Source: Psilocybe azurescens
Taxonomy: Eukaryota > Basidiomycota > Agaricomycetes > Agaricales > Agrocybaceae
Assembly: GCA_023853785.1 (NCBI GenBank)
Contig: JAJIRX010000488.1
Location: 124,001 to 188,000 of the forward strand
DNA: 64,000 nt
Direction: 5' to 3'
Positions 11,527 to 25,372 of this stretch are shown here, piece by piece. The first letter of the stretch is position 1. Each line of letters starts with the position of its first letter. Position numbers and translations under genes: made by a program. The notes below the pieces were generated by a model. That model was not told the DNA's origin. It ran no database searches and saw only the letters and a list, made by a program, of their open reading frames with translations.

Positions 11527-12455
11527 ATGTGTATGTTCTGTGGGATGTCTGGTGATGGTCTACGTGGATAGATATAGTTTCTGTCTTGAGTAGTAATTGA
11601 GGAATATTCGAGTAATCATTGTCAGGTTTGGTCGAGATGGATTTGGAATTCTGATTCTGCTGGCCTTTTATAAGCTTTTGAATAATGTATATAACGAGTC
11701 ACTTACCACTCAAAGAGTAAACATGACTCGGATGTTAGATTTGTGAAAGGTGTATGGGGTGTGTACAAAGTCGTTGACCAGTTCGGTGGCTATCGAGTCA
11801 GTACGCCGTTGTTTACTTTGAAGCGTGAAACCAAATAACGTCGTTAAATTGTAGGTCCAAGGTGGTCCAAACAGGGGCCAGAAAAACGAACAAAAAGTGG
11901 TGGAAATTTAAACTGACCTGCGATGATTTAGTGGTACTTACTTCTTTCAAAATCTAGGTCAATTGCCCTTTAATAGATGAGTTATCAGACTAGATAGAAG
12001 TTCTAATAGTTAGTTTGCGCTAGCCAACAATTAGCAAGGTTAGTAGTCAGTCAGTGAACACTATGAATCGATAGTTTCTGAATGATGAGCATTAGCCAGC
12101 ATGAGAACCGAGTCAGATGTTGGTGATGGTTCTGTTGACCGACAGTAGAAGCGTAGAAGCCTCGGCCCTATGAAACAGCACCGGGGACAGAGTGCTAACT
12201 CAAGATCACCAAATCACTGCAGGTTCCACATTTACCAGGTCATACAAAAGGCTTGCAGGAAGGGGCCTTTTGATTAACGAAAGAATTGTCCAATGAACAC
12301 TACAGAATATCGCGGCAGTCAACTGAAATCATTTCCAAGTACTAAATATTGCCTTTCAAATGACGCCCTGTCGCTATCGCTGCTGCCGTCGCCGCCCCGT
12401 CTAGATACCTAATGATACAAGATAAATACACGCTTCTACCATTTTTGAGGCCTAT
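11527..12455. other. intergenic, GTPBP-like promoter side to OPT 3' end
   Basis: No gene recognised. Presumed promoter of the GTPBP-like gene and the 3' flank of the OPT gene. Confidence 0.45.
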
Positions 12456-15400
12456 TCACATTTTCCCAGAAGATTCGTCAGCATGCAGCTCGAGAAAATA
12501 TGAAAGATTCAATGCGCACCCAAATGTTTTTCCGGGCTCTACTTTTCGAAACGTTACGTTGTTCCAATCCAGTGTATTTTTGTACACCACGTTTCCCCCA
12601 CCTGTGTGGTATTATAAGTGATCAGTACAATCGCACTGAAGAAGACCATAACATAAACACGAACCATTTCTGAATGGAATCTCGCCCGATATCGCCGTCC
12701 AGAGGGTATTGTAAGCTATCCGTCCCACAGCATCAGTCACTACCCTGAAAACGCAAGAACAAAGTTTGGCACTGACCAAAAGAACACCAGAATCAAACCA
12801 ACAGCAGTCCCAGCATCCAATGCCGCTGATAATACATCTGCCAGGACCCATGTAACAAAAAACTGACAGACCCACAGAACGACCATCAAACTCACAGTTA
12901 TACTTGGCCCAATACGAAAAATGTTTCCGTCGTACGGCGTACTGGAAGATAAAGCCAAAGATAGCCCATGGCACATAGTTGACTGCGGTTGCTGGCGGAA
13001 TTTGGCCCACGCCGGAAAAAATAAGACTATAGGGCCGAAAAGGACATGCACATGAGTGATCTGCGACAGTACGACGAAAGGAAAAGGCGGAGCGAAAACG
13101 AGGAGACACCCGCCAAAAAAAAATAACTCACGGGAAACTGTGAGATAAAAATACGATTAGCTTGGGAATATCAGGGTCAGAGTGTCATGTGGAGGTTTCT
13201 CACTTAAGATAATTTAAAATGGTGTTAGGGTATCGTCGGGTGAGCAACCAAAGCGCAACGGGGCACGCGGCGCCGATGAGAAAGAAGAAACTTAAACCTT
13301 CACTCGATATGTTACGAAGAATTCCGAGGCAGAACATGAGACACGAGACGCACCACTATCAGAAGCAGCCGTATCAGTAATCAACGATCATTTCCATTAT
13401 AGCGACACGATAAGAAACTTACTAGTAAAGTTGACCTCTCGTAAATTGCAGCCCAGGGCCAATCAAGCCCCACTGTGTTATCTTGTCAACGATCCACAAG
13501 TCATATCGTGTGGACGTTAAAGCTCACAATGACGGATGCAGTGCTAAAAACCTGCGTTGAAGCACAGGTGAAGCTGCGGCAATCCGATGTCAGTCAAATT
13601 AATCAGAGAAGATCAAAGAGGATTGGCTCACTTGTTTTTTTGGTTCGGTTTGCAGATATCTCTAGATTACGGCAGCAGTGGTTTAGCAAAGGGGAAGGAA
13701 CAATTTAAATCAAGACGCACTCGATATTACTGAACATCCTACATGATACCGATGAATATCAGACTCTATCGACTGGTTCGTAAAAGAACCCAACGTACCA
13801 AGATTGAACACCCAGTTGAACCGTTCCGGCGATAACGGTCGCAACGATCTGTAACACATAGGTCGGCTGTCAGTTTCCCTAGACTTGAAAGTTGAATCGT
13901 ACCTGACACCAAAACATGGGCCGAGGGGGTACCTGGACAGTATACATGATTAGCACTCCGTACCATCTTGAGCAGAAATCGTATCACCTTCATGTAGCTG
14001 AAAGAGGACTTGCTCAATACTCAGTAAATCGAAAGCAACGTCCGAAACTTACTGTCCCAATTTGAAATCAGCAGTAAACTGCATAGCTTGTGCCATCGTA
14101 ATATAACCATAGGTCTAGCGAAAGGTGAGTTATAATTCAATAGATGAAAACGTGCATTAGGTACCTTAAATCTACATTGGAAGAAGTCTGAGCATGAGCA
14201 AGACCAATTTCAAGAAAGACCGTACATCATCATGGCGTTTGGTTTCCCTGAAGAAATCGCAGATCAGAACACGAACCAAAGCGTCAACAGCAATATCGAA
14301 AAAACCACATACCAGGAATCATAAACCCAACAATAAGCTCTGTAATAACGCTGTACATCAAAGCATAAATAACACCATTCCCCATTCTTGACCAAACACC
14401 TAAAGAAAATAACTGACTTGAGCCCAACCTGTCGATTAGTAACAGCTTGAATCATCCCGATCGGGACGACATAAACAACAGCTATATGTGTACTCTCGTA
14501 AGCAAGACTGCGAAAATTCCATGTATGGAAAAGAAGAAAAAACGACTGACATATAAGTAAGGCAATGACAAGCGCCCATATAGTCATCCCTGATGGCCAT
14601 AGCTGTATACACACACAAGCAAAGACGAAGGTCAGGACTGCAACAAAATCAAAATCAAAATTCGCATTAGCGTCCGAATACGAGACAAAACAAGGCACCC
14701 TGAAACTAACCAAATATACAAGCGTAGTACCAATCCGGAACTATAGTCAAACAGTCAGTCAGACGTTTTGAGTGGCCCCTTCATCTGCAAAAAAAGAAAA
14801 ACCACAAGACCTTGGGGGTATTGAGACATCAATCGGGCGTGGATATCTGGCTGTTCCCGCATAGAACGGCCAAATTGTAATCGGATAGGTTTGTAGAAAT
14901 GGATGATAGCTAAAGATCATGACCGACGGCGCAACGTCAACGACTTCATTCTGAATGGATTGCAAGGGTGTCGCTTACCGTGTGTGATAGTAGCTACGCG
15001 ATGACTGTGATTAGATGTCACATCTATGAAAGAAATGCAGACTATGTCGCACCAGTGATGGACAGAAATGAGAGCCCGTAGGACATAACGAACGCGATGC
15101 TAAAGGGTTGAAAAGTCAATAACCCACCTACGAAAACATCAACGACAACAACAAGGGGGACTTACGGAAGATAGAGAGGACTGTACTGCGCATAGGCTTC
15201 GCGGTTAAGAGTACCATCATGATTGACAACCCGGGTAATATTATAGGGAGAACCGGTGTTATCATATGCAATCAACGCAGAGATCCTGTGTAAAACCTTG
15301 GTTCAGAAGATAATCCCATAGTTTAATGATGAAGGACACCTACGGCATATACTGGCTATGCCAAACATTCTTGTACTAGTATGCAACACGAGTAAGTTTC

Positions 15401-17414
15401 GACTCAAACTGTCATGGGCACTTCGACATACATAGAGCAGCGGTGTTAGGAACCCTGTTAGAACGGGGAGCGATCAGTCGTCGAATAATGCGATATAGAT
15501 ATCGGACTTCGCTTCGAAAACTCACAGTAGAAGAAGAAAAAGCCAATCATGACATTCGCTTCTGCCCACCCTTCGCAACGAAGACCGTGAATCCTTGAAC
15601 GTGCTTTATGAAATCAAAATTCCAAACTTACATGGCGTTGCAAGTCTATAGTGAGTCGCTATCAATAATCCAAACACTATGTGCAAGGCATAGAAATTAA
15701 CACCCACGGGCTGCCGATAAAAGCGATTTGATTCCAGTCCAATGTGATTATGGAGAATCCCAAACCAGTTTTGTACCTACGGGGTTCGTCATTCGTAAAG
15801 CTTGGGAGATACATTAAGAGAAGTTAAGCGACGTACCCGAAGATTTGGTTGACTTTCTGATGAAGCAAATCATCAATTGATGAGCCACCTGTAACCCCTA
15901 AAAGCACGAGTTAAAGACTACTCACGACGTTTTCGGGCCATATCCAGCAAACCTATGCCACACAGAAAGTCTATATTTTGAACCGATGACCAATAATCAA
16001 TATGCTCACCCAGCTGAAGACACTACATGACAAAATGGGAAGTGTCAGTCGGGGCCTATACACGTCATGAATGGATAAATGAAAAATTCACCTGAGAGCC
16101 TGGAAAAGATAACCGGGAACGATGTCTGATAGGGAAGAGAGCAGTTTTGTTAGTTTTGTTTCGGCGTAAAAACCCGGTGAAGAAACGGGATGCGTAGATG
16201 TGAGAGAAGGTATAAATTAAATACTGACACCAAATAATGGCACCAACGAAGGCGTAAAGGAAGAAGCGCTCTCTACTGAGTCCATCTCGAGGTCCGATAC
16301 CAGCATAAGTTTGAGAGTGTAGGGTATTAAAAAGCGCGCAGGATACGAGAGTATTGGGCCAAACTGTGAAGGGTAATCAGAAAAACGATACGGAGACCAG
16401 AAGGGGACGAGAAACTAACTCATAGAAGGAGGTGCAACGAGGAAACGACGGGCAATACCACCCATCGAAAATCCGATCAGCTGGGTCGACATAACAAGCA
16501 TCCAGTTATCTGAGATACATCAGTCTCGACTTGGGTAACAATTTAGATGAATGTAGGTTACATGAAAAATTCCATGCCTGTCCGTAAGAGACGCGTTGGA
16601 CAGCAACGATATCTGTCGCATAGGCGCTTTGGGCGCCCACACTGGCCATTATAGTGACCAACACCTAGTAGAAAGTCACGTAAGATACATCATCTAACAG
16701 GGGGCGCCGCATTGCGGGCGCGGCTGTCACTGTGTCAAGTTCACTGAATTGTAGATGATACTCACGTGCTCCTTAATCGTGAAGGGGCCCGGGTTTAGTT
16801 CTGAACCGAAAAGCGACCACTGTGGACATAAGCGGACCCACGCTCGGCCAACGGGGAAGACAAGTAATTGTGCGACAAGCTTTATTGCGTGCGGGGAAAC
16901 ATGTAAGCGGAATAACATCTCATGGAGTATGGCTACTTACACCTCCAATCGCCACTGAAGGATATCGAAAATAGAAGAATTGGTTCATGCCTGACAACAG
17001 GATAGCCCACACAAGCCCCAGCACCCAAGCTCGTAAGGTGGATGCAGGCATGTCAGGGTCATCAAAGTTCGCCACGGCAGAGCGAACTTCGGGGTATGGA
17101 GAATCATCCTCTACAGAGAGAGAGTTTGAGAAGATTGGGATTGTTAGGTGTCCTCTGGCGATGACATAGAGCAGGTGATATGTTGCATACCAAGAACGGA
17201 ATTGCTGTCGTAGTTGGGATCAAAAATGCTCAGTATACCACTACCGCGTCCAGAGTAGGTAGACGTCGAATCGGCGTGGTTGTCTATTTCTGTTGTCAGT
17301 AAACAGCGCGACGTGTAGAGATATCATGCTAGACGCACCCATTGATTTCTCTGCGTCCCTCAACACATAATCATCCAATGGGTGTATATCATCCTTGACT
17401 TCAAACCCGTTCAT
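12456..17414 (-). CDS. Oligopeptide transporter (OPT family)
   Basis: A many-exon gene for a polytopic plasma-membrane transporter of small peptides or metal/peptide conjugates. The first exon has [20 protein letters not shown]. The next shows [20 protein letters not shown] then [20 protein letters not shown], the usual start of the OPT domain. The family hallmark NPGPF is at about 16795-16781. Late exons carry [37 protein letters not shown] and [16 protein letters not shown]. The final exon reads WWGN...VVYKNTLDW only if one G of the G5 run at 12595-12599 is extra, and then ends at 12456; otherwise the frame ends at 12622. Coding length of about 2.3 kb fits the family. The ATG at 17414 is favoured, but an extra upstream exon (NPFALEDS is in frame) cannot be excluded. 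Confidence 0.86.
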
Positions 17415-20400
17415 GGCATCCCTCCTCCCACCAAGCACGTTGCTGCTGCTGCTACTTCCTTGAGCCGGCGGATAGGTGTGTACTGAATCTTCCAGCGCAA
17501 AGGGGTTGCACTTTCAAGACAAAACTAGTGACAAATGGTCAGTCAAATTGGCCAACCTGACGACGAAAGAGCGGTGTACCGATTAGCAATGTGTGATAAG
17601 GAGGGAAGGTCGTCCAGGGTGTATAGATAATATAACTTGAGGGTGGTATATAGGACGAAGCCAAGGGATATAGCGTGTGCGAAGGAAGGAAGGAAGAGAA
17701 ACGGAGACAGTTGTAAAGTTATGAGCTGCCCCTCACTTCATTCGAAGTGGACGGAAAGATGGACCGACTTGGACAAGGCACCACTGTAAGCATTTGTCAC
17801 GTGAACTCACCACTTAATATTAATCTCTGATTCACTCTTCGGCTTGGCGCGTTATCACTCTTCCAAAAACACTTTCAAGTCGCTTCATTATTACATATCT
17901 TCATCTTCAGAACAAGATCAATACTCTGAAATCTTGAGGATCCTGCTCGTTGTTCTACTTCACGCCCACAGCACATGTGTTGCAGTTACTTGGTCGTGAG
18001 AGAGACCGTGGCTGAAATCGGAGTCAAGTTTCAAATAACTTACGCGGACTTTATGAGCTCCTTGCAATTGAGAAATGTGCCTGACGAGGCAGCCATATCT
18101 GGATCCAGGACATCAGTGGCTATCAGAGGACCCCTGAAAGCCCATTGGGAACTAGCGTTTCTTTGCTTTTCTGTCCGGAGTCGGACGGACACAACCTGAC
18201 AAAAGCAACCATCATCCGTAAGCGATAAACCCCCTTTCTAAGAGAAACACGGGGAAACATGGGGTGCCATTCGAAAAACCCATGAATTATCTTTTGCCGC
18301 ATACGGCATGAAAAGGTCGGGGTCACAAATGAAGGCGTTCGAAGTACATAGTATTCAAAGACCACCGCGTTACGCCTTTCTAGTCCACTCAAGCTTCGGT
18401 TGAGTGAGCAACGCCTGATTTTCTACCGAATTTGTGCTGTATAGCGCCTGAGTTATTACGTATAGTTCTTTAAACAAGAAATAAGTTATGAGGACAATAA
18501 AAGCAGGACTCCCAGGAGAATTAGACTAATTGTACAGCAATATTTCTACACAACAGGGTCGCCCACGAGTCATCTATAGGGGAGCTATTACTTACTTATT
18601 TGACTAGTAGGGAATTGTTATAGCATTTCAAAATGCTTTGAAGTGAGCAAACGCGCCCACACTCAAAATATGGACACGATAATGGTGTCGCACTCCAATG
18701 ACAGGCTGCTTCACACTACTACGAACCGCATCTCGCCATCACTTCGATTCCCGTAGGACACCCTAAAACAAATTCAAAAAATACAGAAATCACAAGAACC
18801 TGTCGGTAAAATAGTCTATTATCGCACAAACTATGGCTGCATTAAAAACTTTCGACGCTGCTCCAAACTCAATTATACTACCCATGCCATGGAGCATATT
18901 GTGGGTAATACGGACAACATATTATGCTGTCTGGACACCAAACTTGCGATTTCGGGCACCATGATACGTGTTGCGTAGCGTAGTAGGATGTGGCGCTGAC
19001 CAGGTAGTAGAATTTGATGTTTAGAATCATATCTGCTTTTGCACTTGCTTCAACGATGTAGTAGGGCTATAGACCACTTGTGTACCACTTATTTAACATA
19101 AATAGAGACCAATTTAATGTACAGTCAAGTGGAAATACACTACGGCGAAATGATGACGGTAAGTATCCGGTGGAAAGTATGATGAAAATCGATCGAGTGG
19201 CCCCCCGCTCAACTCCAAGTTGACTTCAAGAATCGGACGCGTTCGTAACGCGCCCTTGTTATCACGTGTAGATGAGCCATTTAAGAATCAAAGTTTTCGG
19301 GGAACCCAATTATGAATACCACCCGGGGTTTTCTAGATAGGTCAATCCCCTGAGGAGAGGCTGAGGTTTCAAGAAATGAGCCAGTCACTTTCTAAACTTG
19401 CATTATTGATCAGGTACGTTCCATTTCTATCCAAATCTAGCACAATTTTGAGAGGTGTACGTCTCTACAATCCCCATGTACTAGCTGAGAAGCCGGACCG
19501 AAATCCGGCCTCGAAGATAAATAGCCGAGCCCATAGCAGGTTTTCGGGGTCCTCCTACAGGCCTCCTACTTTACAGATATGTATCTCCGAAGCTATTATT
19601 GTATTCTGACCACCATCAAATGTCGTGCGAGTCTTCTATCGGCCTGCTCTAGCTGCTCCCCAGGCGTCCTGGTACCTGCAAATGGCCACAGAAGATCGAC
19701 AGCTTCTAGTTCGCTTACCGACAACAAAAGCGCCGCATAGAAAACATCTTGCGACTCTCTACTCTCGCTATCCTACCAAGTGTGTCTTAGGATCTCTTGG
19801 GTGCAACATCCACACTGAGCTTAAGATATCGTTCTTGTCGTCATAGCTGATCATGGGTATTGCCAGTGTCTCGGCTCCCATCTTTCCAAGTTGCTTGTGC
19901 GAGGAGCATTCATCAACGCTATCCCAGTGACTCCTTCCCGATATTTTCGGCAGCATTAGAATTACCCTTTACTGTCAATTGCGTACTACCTCTCGTACCC
20001 ACCTTCATTCAACTCACAATTGGATATTTATGCTCATTTATACACTCCCTCCCAGAAGGTCTAACGGCCGCTTGTCGTTCTCGGAGTATGCGATTATCCA
20101 GCATCACCTATAACGGACTTCCGACTGCCCGTTTCCATATTTACTAGCCGCCACAGCCTGTCATAAATATAATTGGCCCACGTCCTTTTCGTGATGCATA
20201 CTACTCTGCTGGCGAGTGTTCGAGAATGGCGAGACCTGATGCCAAATGGTTTTATTGTCCATGACGGCATCCGCCTTCGAATGTGTCGTCCGCACGCCTC
20301 TCAGGCATTGCCTAAGGCTGAGCGTACTCTTTATGATGCGTGAGACCTTCCAAAACCTGGACCCACTCGTTATAGCGGACTTACTACAGTGTCCATGGCT

Positions 20401-21735
20401 GATTGTCAGCATTAGCGCTCTGTGCACGATTAGGATGATCCGTCCTATCTCTCAGTGGCTCTATCGATGGCAGTGCACTCCCTCTCACGGACAATCTTCT
20501 GGATTCAGCGGCAAACCTACGAACATGTGCCATAGATGATAGCTCAATGTACAGAAGAGCCAAGCCCTTGGAGCAAGATACAATCCGATACAGTCTCCTA
20601 AAATTAACTAAAATTAAGTTCTCGTCCTCGTGAACTTTACAGAAATATTTATACCCAGTGGCAGGAGTTGAACACCGCAGTCTGCAAGAAGAGTAGTCGG
20701 CGTCGATGCCGACGTTCTCTCTAGCTCGGCAATGCAATCACAGTCGCGAATGGTGACGACAGCGTGATACGCTTATCGACTGCGCATATGCATTTCGTTT
20801 ATCACATGCAAATGCCTGATTACTATGTAAAGTCTATTTTAATGGCTTGGAGCGCTTGGGTTTCTGGGTTTAAATTGACGTATACTTGCGTGTGTATGTG
20901 GTTTAGTCTGTACAATCTGGATCAACGTTTTTCCAAACGTTCTAGTTGATTATTCTCTGTTAGGCTGAGACAGTCGCAATTTAGAACGGACTCGTACGCC
21001 TCAAATTCATTGAGAGCAAGTCCTGCAGAGTATGAGTACAATTTGGTACAAATGGTCTTCAGTCTGGAATTATCAAACCAAGCGCTTTGTCTTTTTCTTG
21101 AGTAGCCGTTAATCAGCCTATCGGAACTCAGTTCTCTATCTTTGTACTGGCATCAAGAGTCGAGATGATCGATTGTGATTGAAAAAAAAAGTGCAAGAAA
21201 TTGTATTGGATCAATGGGAGTCCGAGATGGGTTTGGCGGTCTCAGTATAAGTGCTCACGATTAAGGGCGAGCGTTAATCTGCGTTAATGAGAAAAGACAC
21301 AGAGTTGGACATGGGGGATCTCAAGGGGTATATGACGCCCTTAAATCTCCTAACATCCACTCTAAAAGGGTTTTGTAAAGGGCTGGAAAGGGCGGTGCAG
21401 GTCCCTGAAGAGAAAGTGAATGAGTGACAACGACATAAGATAAACGCCCTGACCTGATCCTGACGTCCACAGACCACCTCCCCAAAAGTTCTCTTTTCAC
21501 AAGCCCTTGCCCTTCCAAGGTGCCCAAGATTGTAGGTTTGCCAATATATTCCTATCTCATGATTGGCTCTACGCCGGCAACCCAATTAATAGTCATCCCA
21601 ATGGCAACCCAATAGCCCATTCCAAATTGTATCGTACCTAATTTCTCATATGATGACTATGTATATTGCTCTACGCGTGCAAAGTACTATGCTACCAACC
21701 AATACACTTTGACACATCTTAGTAATTGCTCTGAT
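17415..21735. other. Long gene-poor stretch
   Basis: After the OPT promoter no gene is supported for about 4 kb. Short open frames lack domains. A plus-strand segment at 20217-20340 has a protein-like frame (EWRDLMPNGFIVHDGIRLR) that ends in a stop without a gene around it, so it may be a remnant of an older coding sequence. A short palindrome CGCGTTCGTAACGCG lies near 19240. Confidence 0.45.
17645..17652 (-). promoter_or_regulatory. TATA box of the OPT gene
   Basis: TATATACC on the minus strand about 230 bp before the proposed ATG. If real, it leaves a 5' leader that may contain an intron near 17500-17590. Confidence 0.35.
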
Positions 21736-21888
21736 CCGCTTCTCATCGTATCTTTTTTTTTTTTCTTTTTTTTTTTGGTGGAGGGTTTATAGCTATTTGA
21801 CTGTGGCCTCGCCGCGCCTCATAGCCCGCTAAGAGGTTCCCGGGCTGATAATGTCCCGATCGAGAGTGAGCCGCTTCTCATCGTATCT
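21736..21888 (-). mobile_element. Small poly(A)-tailed retroposed insertion with 18-bp target duplication
   Basis: The 18-mer CCGCTTCTCATCGTATCT occurs at 21736-21753 and again at 21871-21888. Between the copies lie 117 bp. Directly after the first copy comes a T12-C-T11/12 run, i.e. an A-rich tail if the element is read on the minus strand. A body of about 90 bp plus a poly(A) tail and a direct duplication of the target is the signature of LINE-type retroposition of a short RNA or SINE. The body shows no clear pol III boxes, so the parent RNA is unknown. Confidence 0.7.
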
Positions 21889-22663
21889 CTCTACGTAATT
21901 CCTATGCACGGCTCTGCCGTCAGCCCCGAAAGTCAGGTGAAGTGGTCATGACCTCGCAGTAACGCGTCGTAAGAGGCCGTAACCCTTGTGAGAAATGGGA
22001 AGGAGATAAAAGAGATTCATTATGGATCTATTAGCTGGGATAAATTGGAAACATTGAAACCTGTATGGTCGGCAAGCGGCGGGATTGGTAGCCCAATAGC
22101 CCAAATCCTATTATTATCTCTGGATTTGTACTCCATTCGCCGCCTCTCGCAGTACCGGTGAAGGAGTAATATCAAGATAACTACTTTTGAACGCTACCTA
22201 GGTACACCTGCACCGAGTCTACCGCCGAGAAACACAAAGGATACCATGGATAAAACTCTGCATATGTATAATATAAGTATTAATACACGCCATTTACAGA
22301 ATGACGGCTACGAATGCCCAAAGTAGCAGCCTTTTAATCTCCTTCATTTATCTCGAGTACTTCGTAAGCTATCGTGAGCACCACAGCGTCCTCCATGGAA
22401 CTTCCAATCGAAGAAGTGCAATGGCAGAACGTCCTATGGAATTCCAACGACACTGCGCCACACCCTGACTTGACTTGTGACCTCTCCGACAAACACATAT
22501 CGGGCCTTGTGTTCTCGCGCCCAACATCCTACGGACAATAGTACAGAGCGGTTAAACACCTCCCATTGGAAATTACTCCTTTTAACCCTTCTCGTGCCTT
22601 GTACTTTCTTTCGTCACGGTCTCGAAAATCCAATCTCCGATAATGCACCTATACGCCACCCAT
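21889..22663. other. intergenic, insertion to ArsB-type 3' end
   Basis: No gene recognised. Confidence 0.45.
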
Positions 22664-24582
22664 TTAGAATAAGACAGCCATCTCCGCACAAACGACTGCC
22701 AGCCCCACGCCCGTCATGACCGCTAACGGCGCCAAATTCCACCATGCAAACGTCGTCTGCTTGATAAAAATGCCCTTTTGATTCAAGATCTGCTTCCAAA
22801 GTAGCCCCGCAAGGGAGGCGCTAAATGTGAACGAAACAGCGCCAATGTTGGATGCGACGGCGAGCGCGATGCCCGCCGCTCTGCTGAACGCGTCGAGATT
22901 GACACCAGTGTCTGCAGGCGCGGACACCAACGCCGATCGGACGACCTTGGTGAGGAGAATGGTAGCACCGATATTTGTGCCGCTCAAGTTGCAAAGTATC
23001 ACGCCAAGAACTCCTACTATCCAGATAGTAGGATATATTTGTCGCCCTGTGGCGATGACGAGCCATCGAGCGAATACCTCTATCCAGCCTTGATGAGCGA
23101 GACCCTCGATCAGTATGAACTGCGAAAAAGCGAAAGGAATAAGGGCGAAAGGCAGTCGGGGAAATGCCGTATACAATGTGGGGAAGTGGGACGAAATTCG
23201 GTTTTGGTAAGAGAGAAGAACAAGGCGGACTTGTGTTAGCAGGGGAAAGACAGAGCTGTCGGAATGTTCCACTTTAGCAACCACTAGTGTTTTCGTGGTA
23301 TTCGTTGTGTTTGAGCGGGTGTTATTTCTGGTTTGTGTCGAGGATGGCATAAAGGACGGCATATTCTCAGGCTCGTCAAAAGTAACTGCCCGTGGCGTTT
23401 CTGATAACGGTCTGTGTACAAAGCCATTGTCAGGACTGACTCTGTGATGACCTAGCTGCTCAAGCACGATATCTTCCTGGACGTTTGCCAAATCGTCATC
23501 CGATCTCTTGGCCCTATTGTGTCCAGTAGCAACATTATGGACAAAACGATAGTGGTCCCATCCAATATCATAAATGAATTTGGCGACCGCAAAGGGCAAG
23601 CTAATCTTCCAGACGTCGACATGGAAGAAGCTCACCACGATGATGACTACCAAACAAGTCCCGAGTAGGAGGCTGCCTACCCATGCGCCTATAGGGTCAA
23701 GTAATACTGATCGCACATCCAGATCTCCCGCAACATTGAGATCCTTAGGGAGATATTTCGATTTATGGAACTGTGCTGCAAGGGCAAGGAAGCAAGTGAT
23801 GCTGCAAGCGAGGAATGGAAGGATGGTATACACGGTGAATGCAGCGTTGTTGATTCGAAATCCTTCGCAAACGACAACGTTGGTGGGATTCCCGACAAAA
23901 GAACCATGCTTGCCGTATTCGCCGCAGCAAATTCAGACATGAGCCATGCAATAGGATTAAGCTAACGATAACTGTTATTCTAGAAGATTGCCAGTTCACA
24001 AATGGAATGCTTACCTCGTTTACCTTCGGTGTAATATACCAGAAAGGCCGTTCCGGAAAGGATAACAGGGTCATTTCCCAGACAAACGCTGAGCCCAGTC
24101 AACATCATATAGAAGTAGAGGAAGAGTTTCCATCCATTAGACCCTCCCTTGTTGCTGACCCAGAAGGCGGCTGCCTGTAGAACTCCCGTGATGTCGAGCG
24201 TAATAGCCATGTATGCAAGTGAGAAGAATAGTATGAGGATATTGTATGGTTTGACTCCATCCGTTCCACTGAAAGATAGAATCGATAAGATTCGGGACTC
24301 AGGACAAATAAAGACTTACACGATTCCATCTCTAATCTGAATTCAAGCGCCCATTAGCAACTCGGCAAATATATTGATCAACGGCAAACTTACTACGCTA
24401 GGACCTATGCATTGTGCCGCCCATAGAACTAGGATTGCAATGATAGGAGCAGTTGTGAGATTGATATGGATGCGTTTACGTCGTAGATATGACAAGGGTA
24501 TGGGAATGGAGAAAGGGTAAATGACACAGATAATCGAGAGTATGAAGAGCACCAATGTTGCAATTGCTGGTCCAGAAACCAT
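22664..24582 (-). CDS. ArsB/CitT-type anion transporter (ion transporter superfamily)
   Basis: A polytopic membrane protein of the ArsB/NhaD/citrate-transporter-like group, in fungi often annotated as an arsenite or anion permease. The N-terminal exon has a long hydrophobic helix (MVSGPAIATLVLFIL), then two-exon segments GTDGVKPYNILILFFSLAYM, WVSNKGG, LGNDPVILSGTAF and AWLMSEFAAANTASMV. The second half has IWIVGVLGVILCNLSGTNIG and FSRAAGIALAVASNIGAVSF, the repeated two-fold motif typical of the family. It ends LAVVCAEMAVLF at 22664. A polar loop of about 90 residues separates the halves. A T4 run (plus A4 at 23897-23900) lacks one base: with it the protein reads FVGNPTNVVVCEGF across the break. 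The start at 24582 is favoured because an upstream TATA box excludes the longer frame. Substrate not determinable. Confidence 0.8.
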
Positions 24583-25372
24583 CTCAGCGTCAAGCACAGA
24601 AGAATATGGCAGCCCACATCGACCCGTGTAAACCAATGAATGCCCCACGCTGGCTGTGCTACTATCTTTATAGCGTGCCCCTCCTTCCAACACGAAAGTT
24701 CTTCGCTCAAAGGGTGGAGTTAAATCGGATCAATTGTTCCAGTCACCGAACATTTCATCTTATATATTCGTTGAGCCACCGTGTCCTATTCGTTTGCGTA
24801 AATGGGTCTAAAATTAGCACTAACGAGGGCTTTTCCGAGCGAACAGCCTCTTCGCGCCGTTCCTAATCGATAGAGCTCTTATGGCTTGACAGAGTCGAAT
24901 TTCGATAGATGGAGTCTCTGAGGAAGTATTTTTGTCAATTTTAATCACCGCGTTAAAGCAAAAAGCAGAATGGTTGGCCTTGGAAAGGCCATATTTCGCT
25001 CAAATTTTACGAACCCGAACTGCCGCAATGCCGGATCGGAGATGCAATTGTCATGGTGTCACCCACAAATTCATCTTTCTGCGGGGCCGTCAAAACCGTA
25101 ACAGTCAAGGAAACACTTAAGTAGACGAGAACAGCAAAAACCCAGAAGCAAAAGATGTGAGCCGTTCAGGAAAAAATACAATACAATCAATGAAAACGAA
25201 GGTAAAGCATTACACCTTCTAGGAGTAGATACGTGATCATGATTCATAACAGAAACCTGTTGTCGGATCGAAGTATTTACGAAGCTTGATTTAGCTGAAT
25301 GTTCCGAAAGTACTTGTAAGGTCTGACTATTCTATGTTTCTTTTGGTGTTATGGATGATCTTTTCACAAATT
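24583..25372. other. intergenic, ArsB-type promoter to CE15 3' end
   Basis: No gene recognised beyond the promoter. Confidence 0.45.
24665..24672 (-). promoter_or_regulatory. TATA box of the ArsB-type gene
   Basis: TATAAAGA on the minus strand, about 85-90 bp upstream of the ATG at 24582. It lies inside the longer open frame and so argues for the shorter start. Confidence 0.45.

Noticed and set aside
17575..17640. Extra first exon of the OPT gene (DDLPSLSHIANR)
   Set aside because: It does not keep phase with the following exon and lies at the TATA box. It is likely leader or chance sequence.
20640..20730. tRNA-like GTTCAACTCC on the minus strand
   Set aside because: The T stem needs mismatches and no anticodon arm forms.
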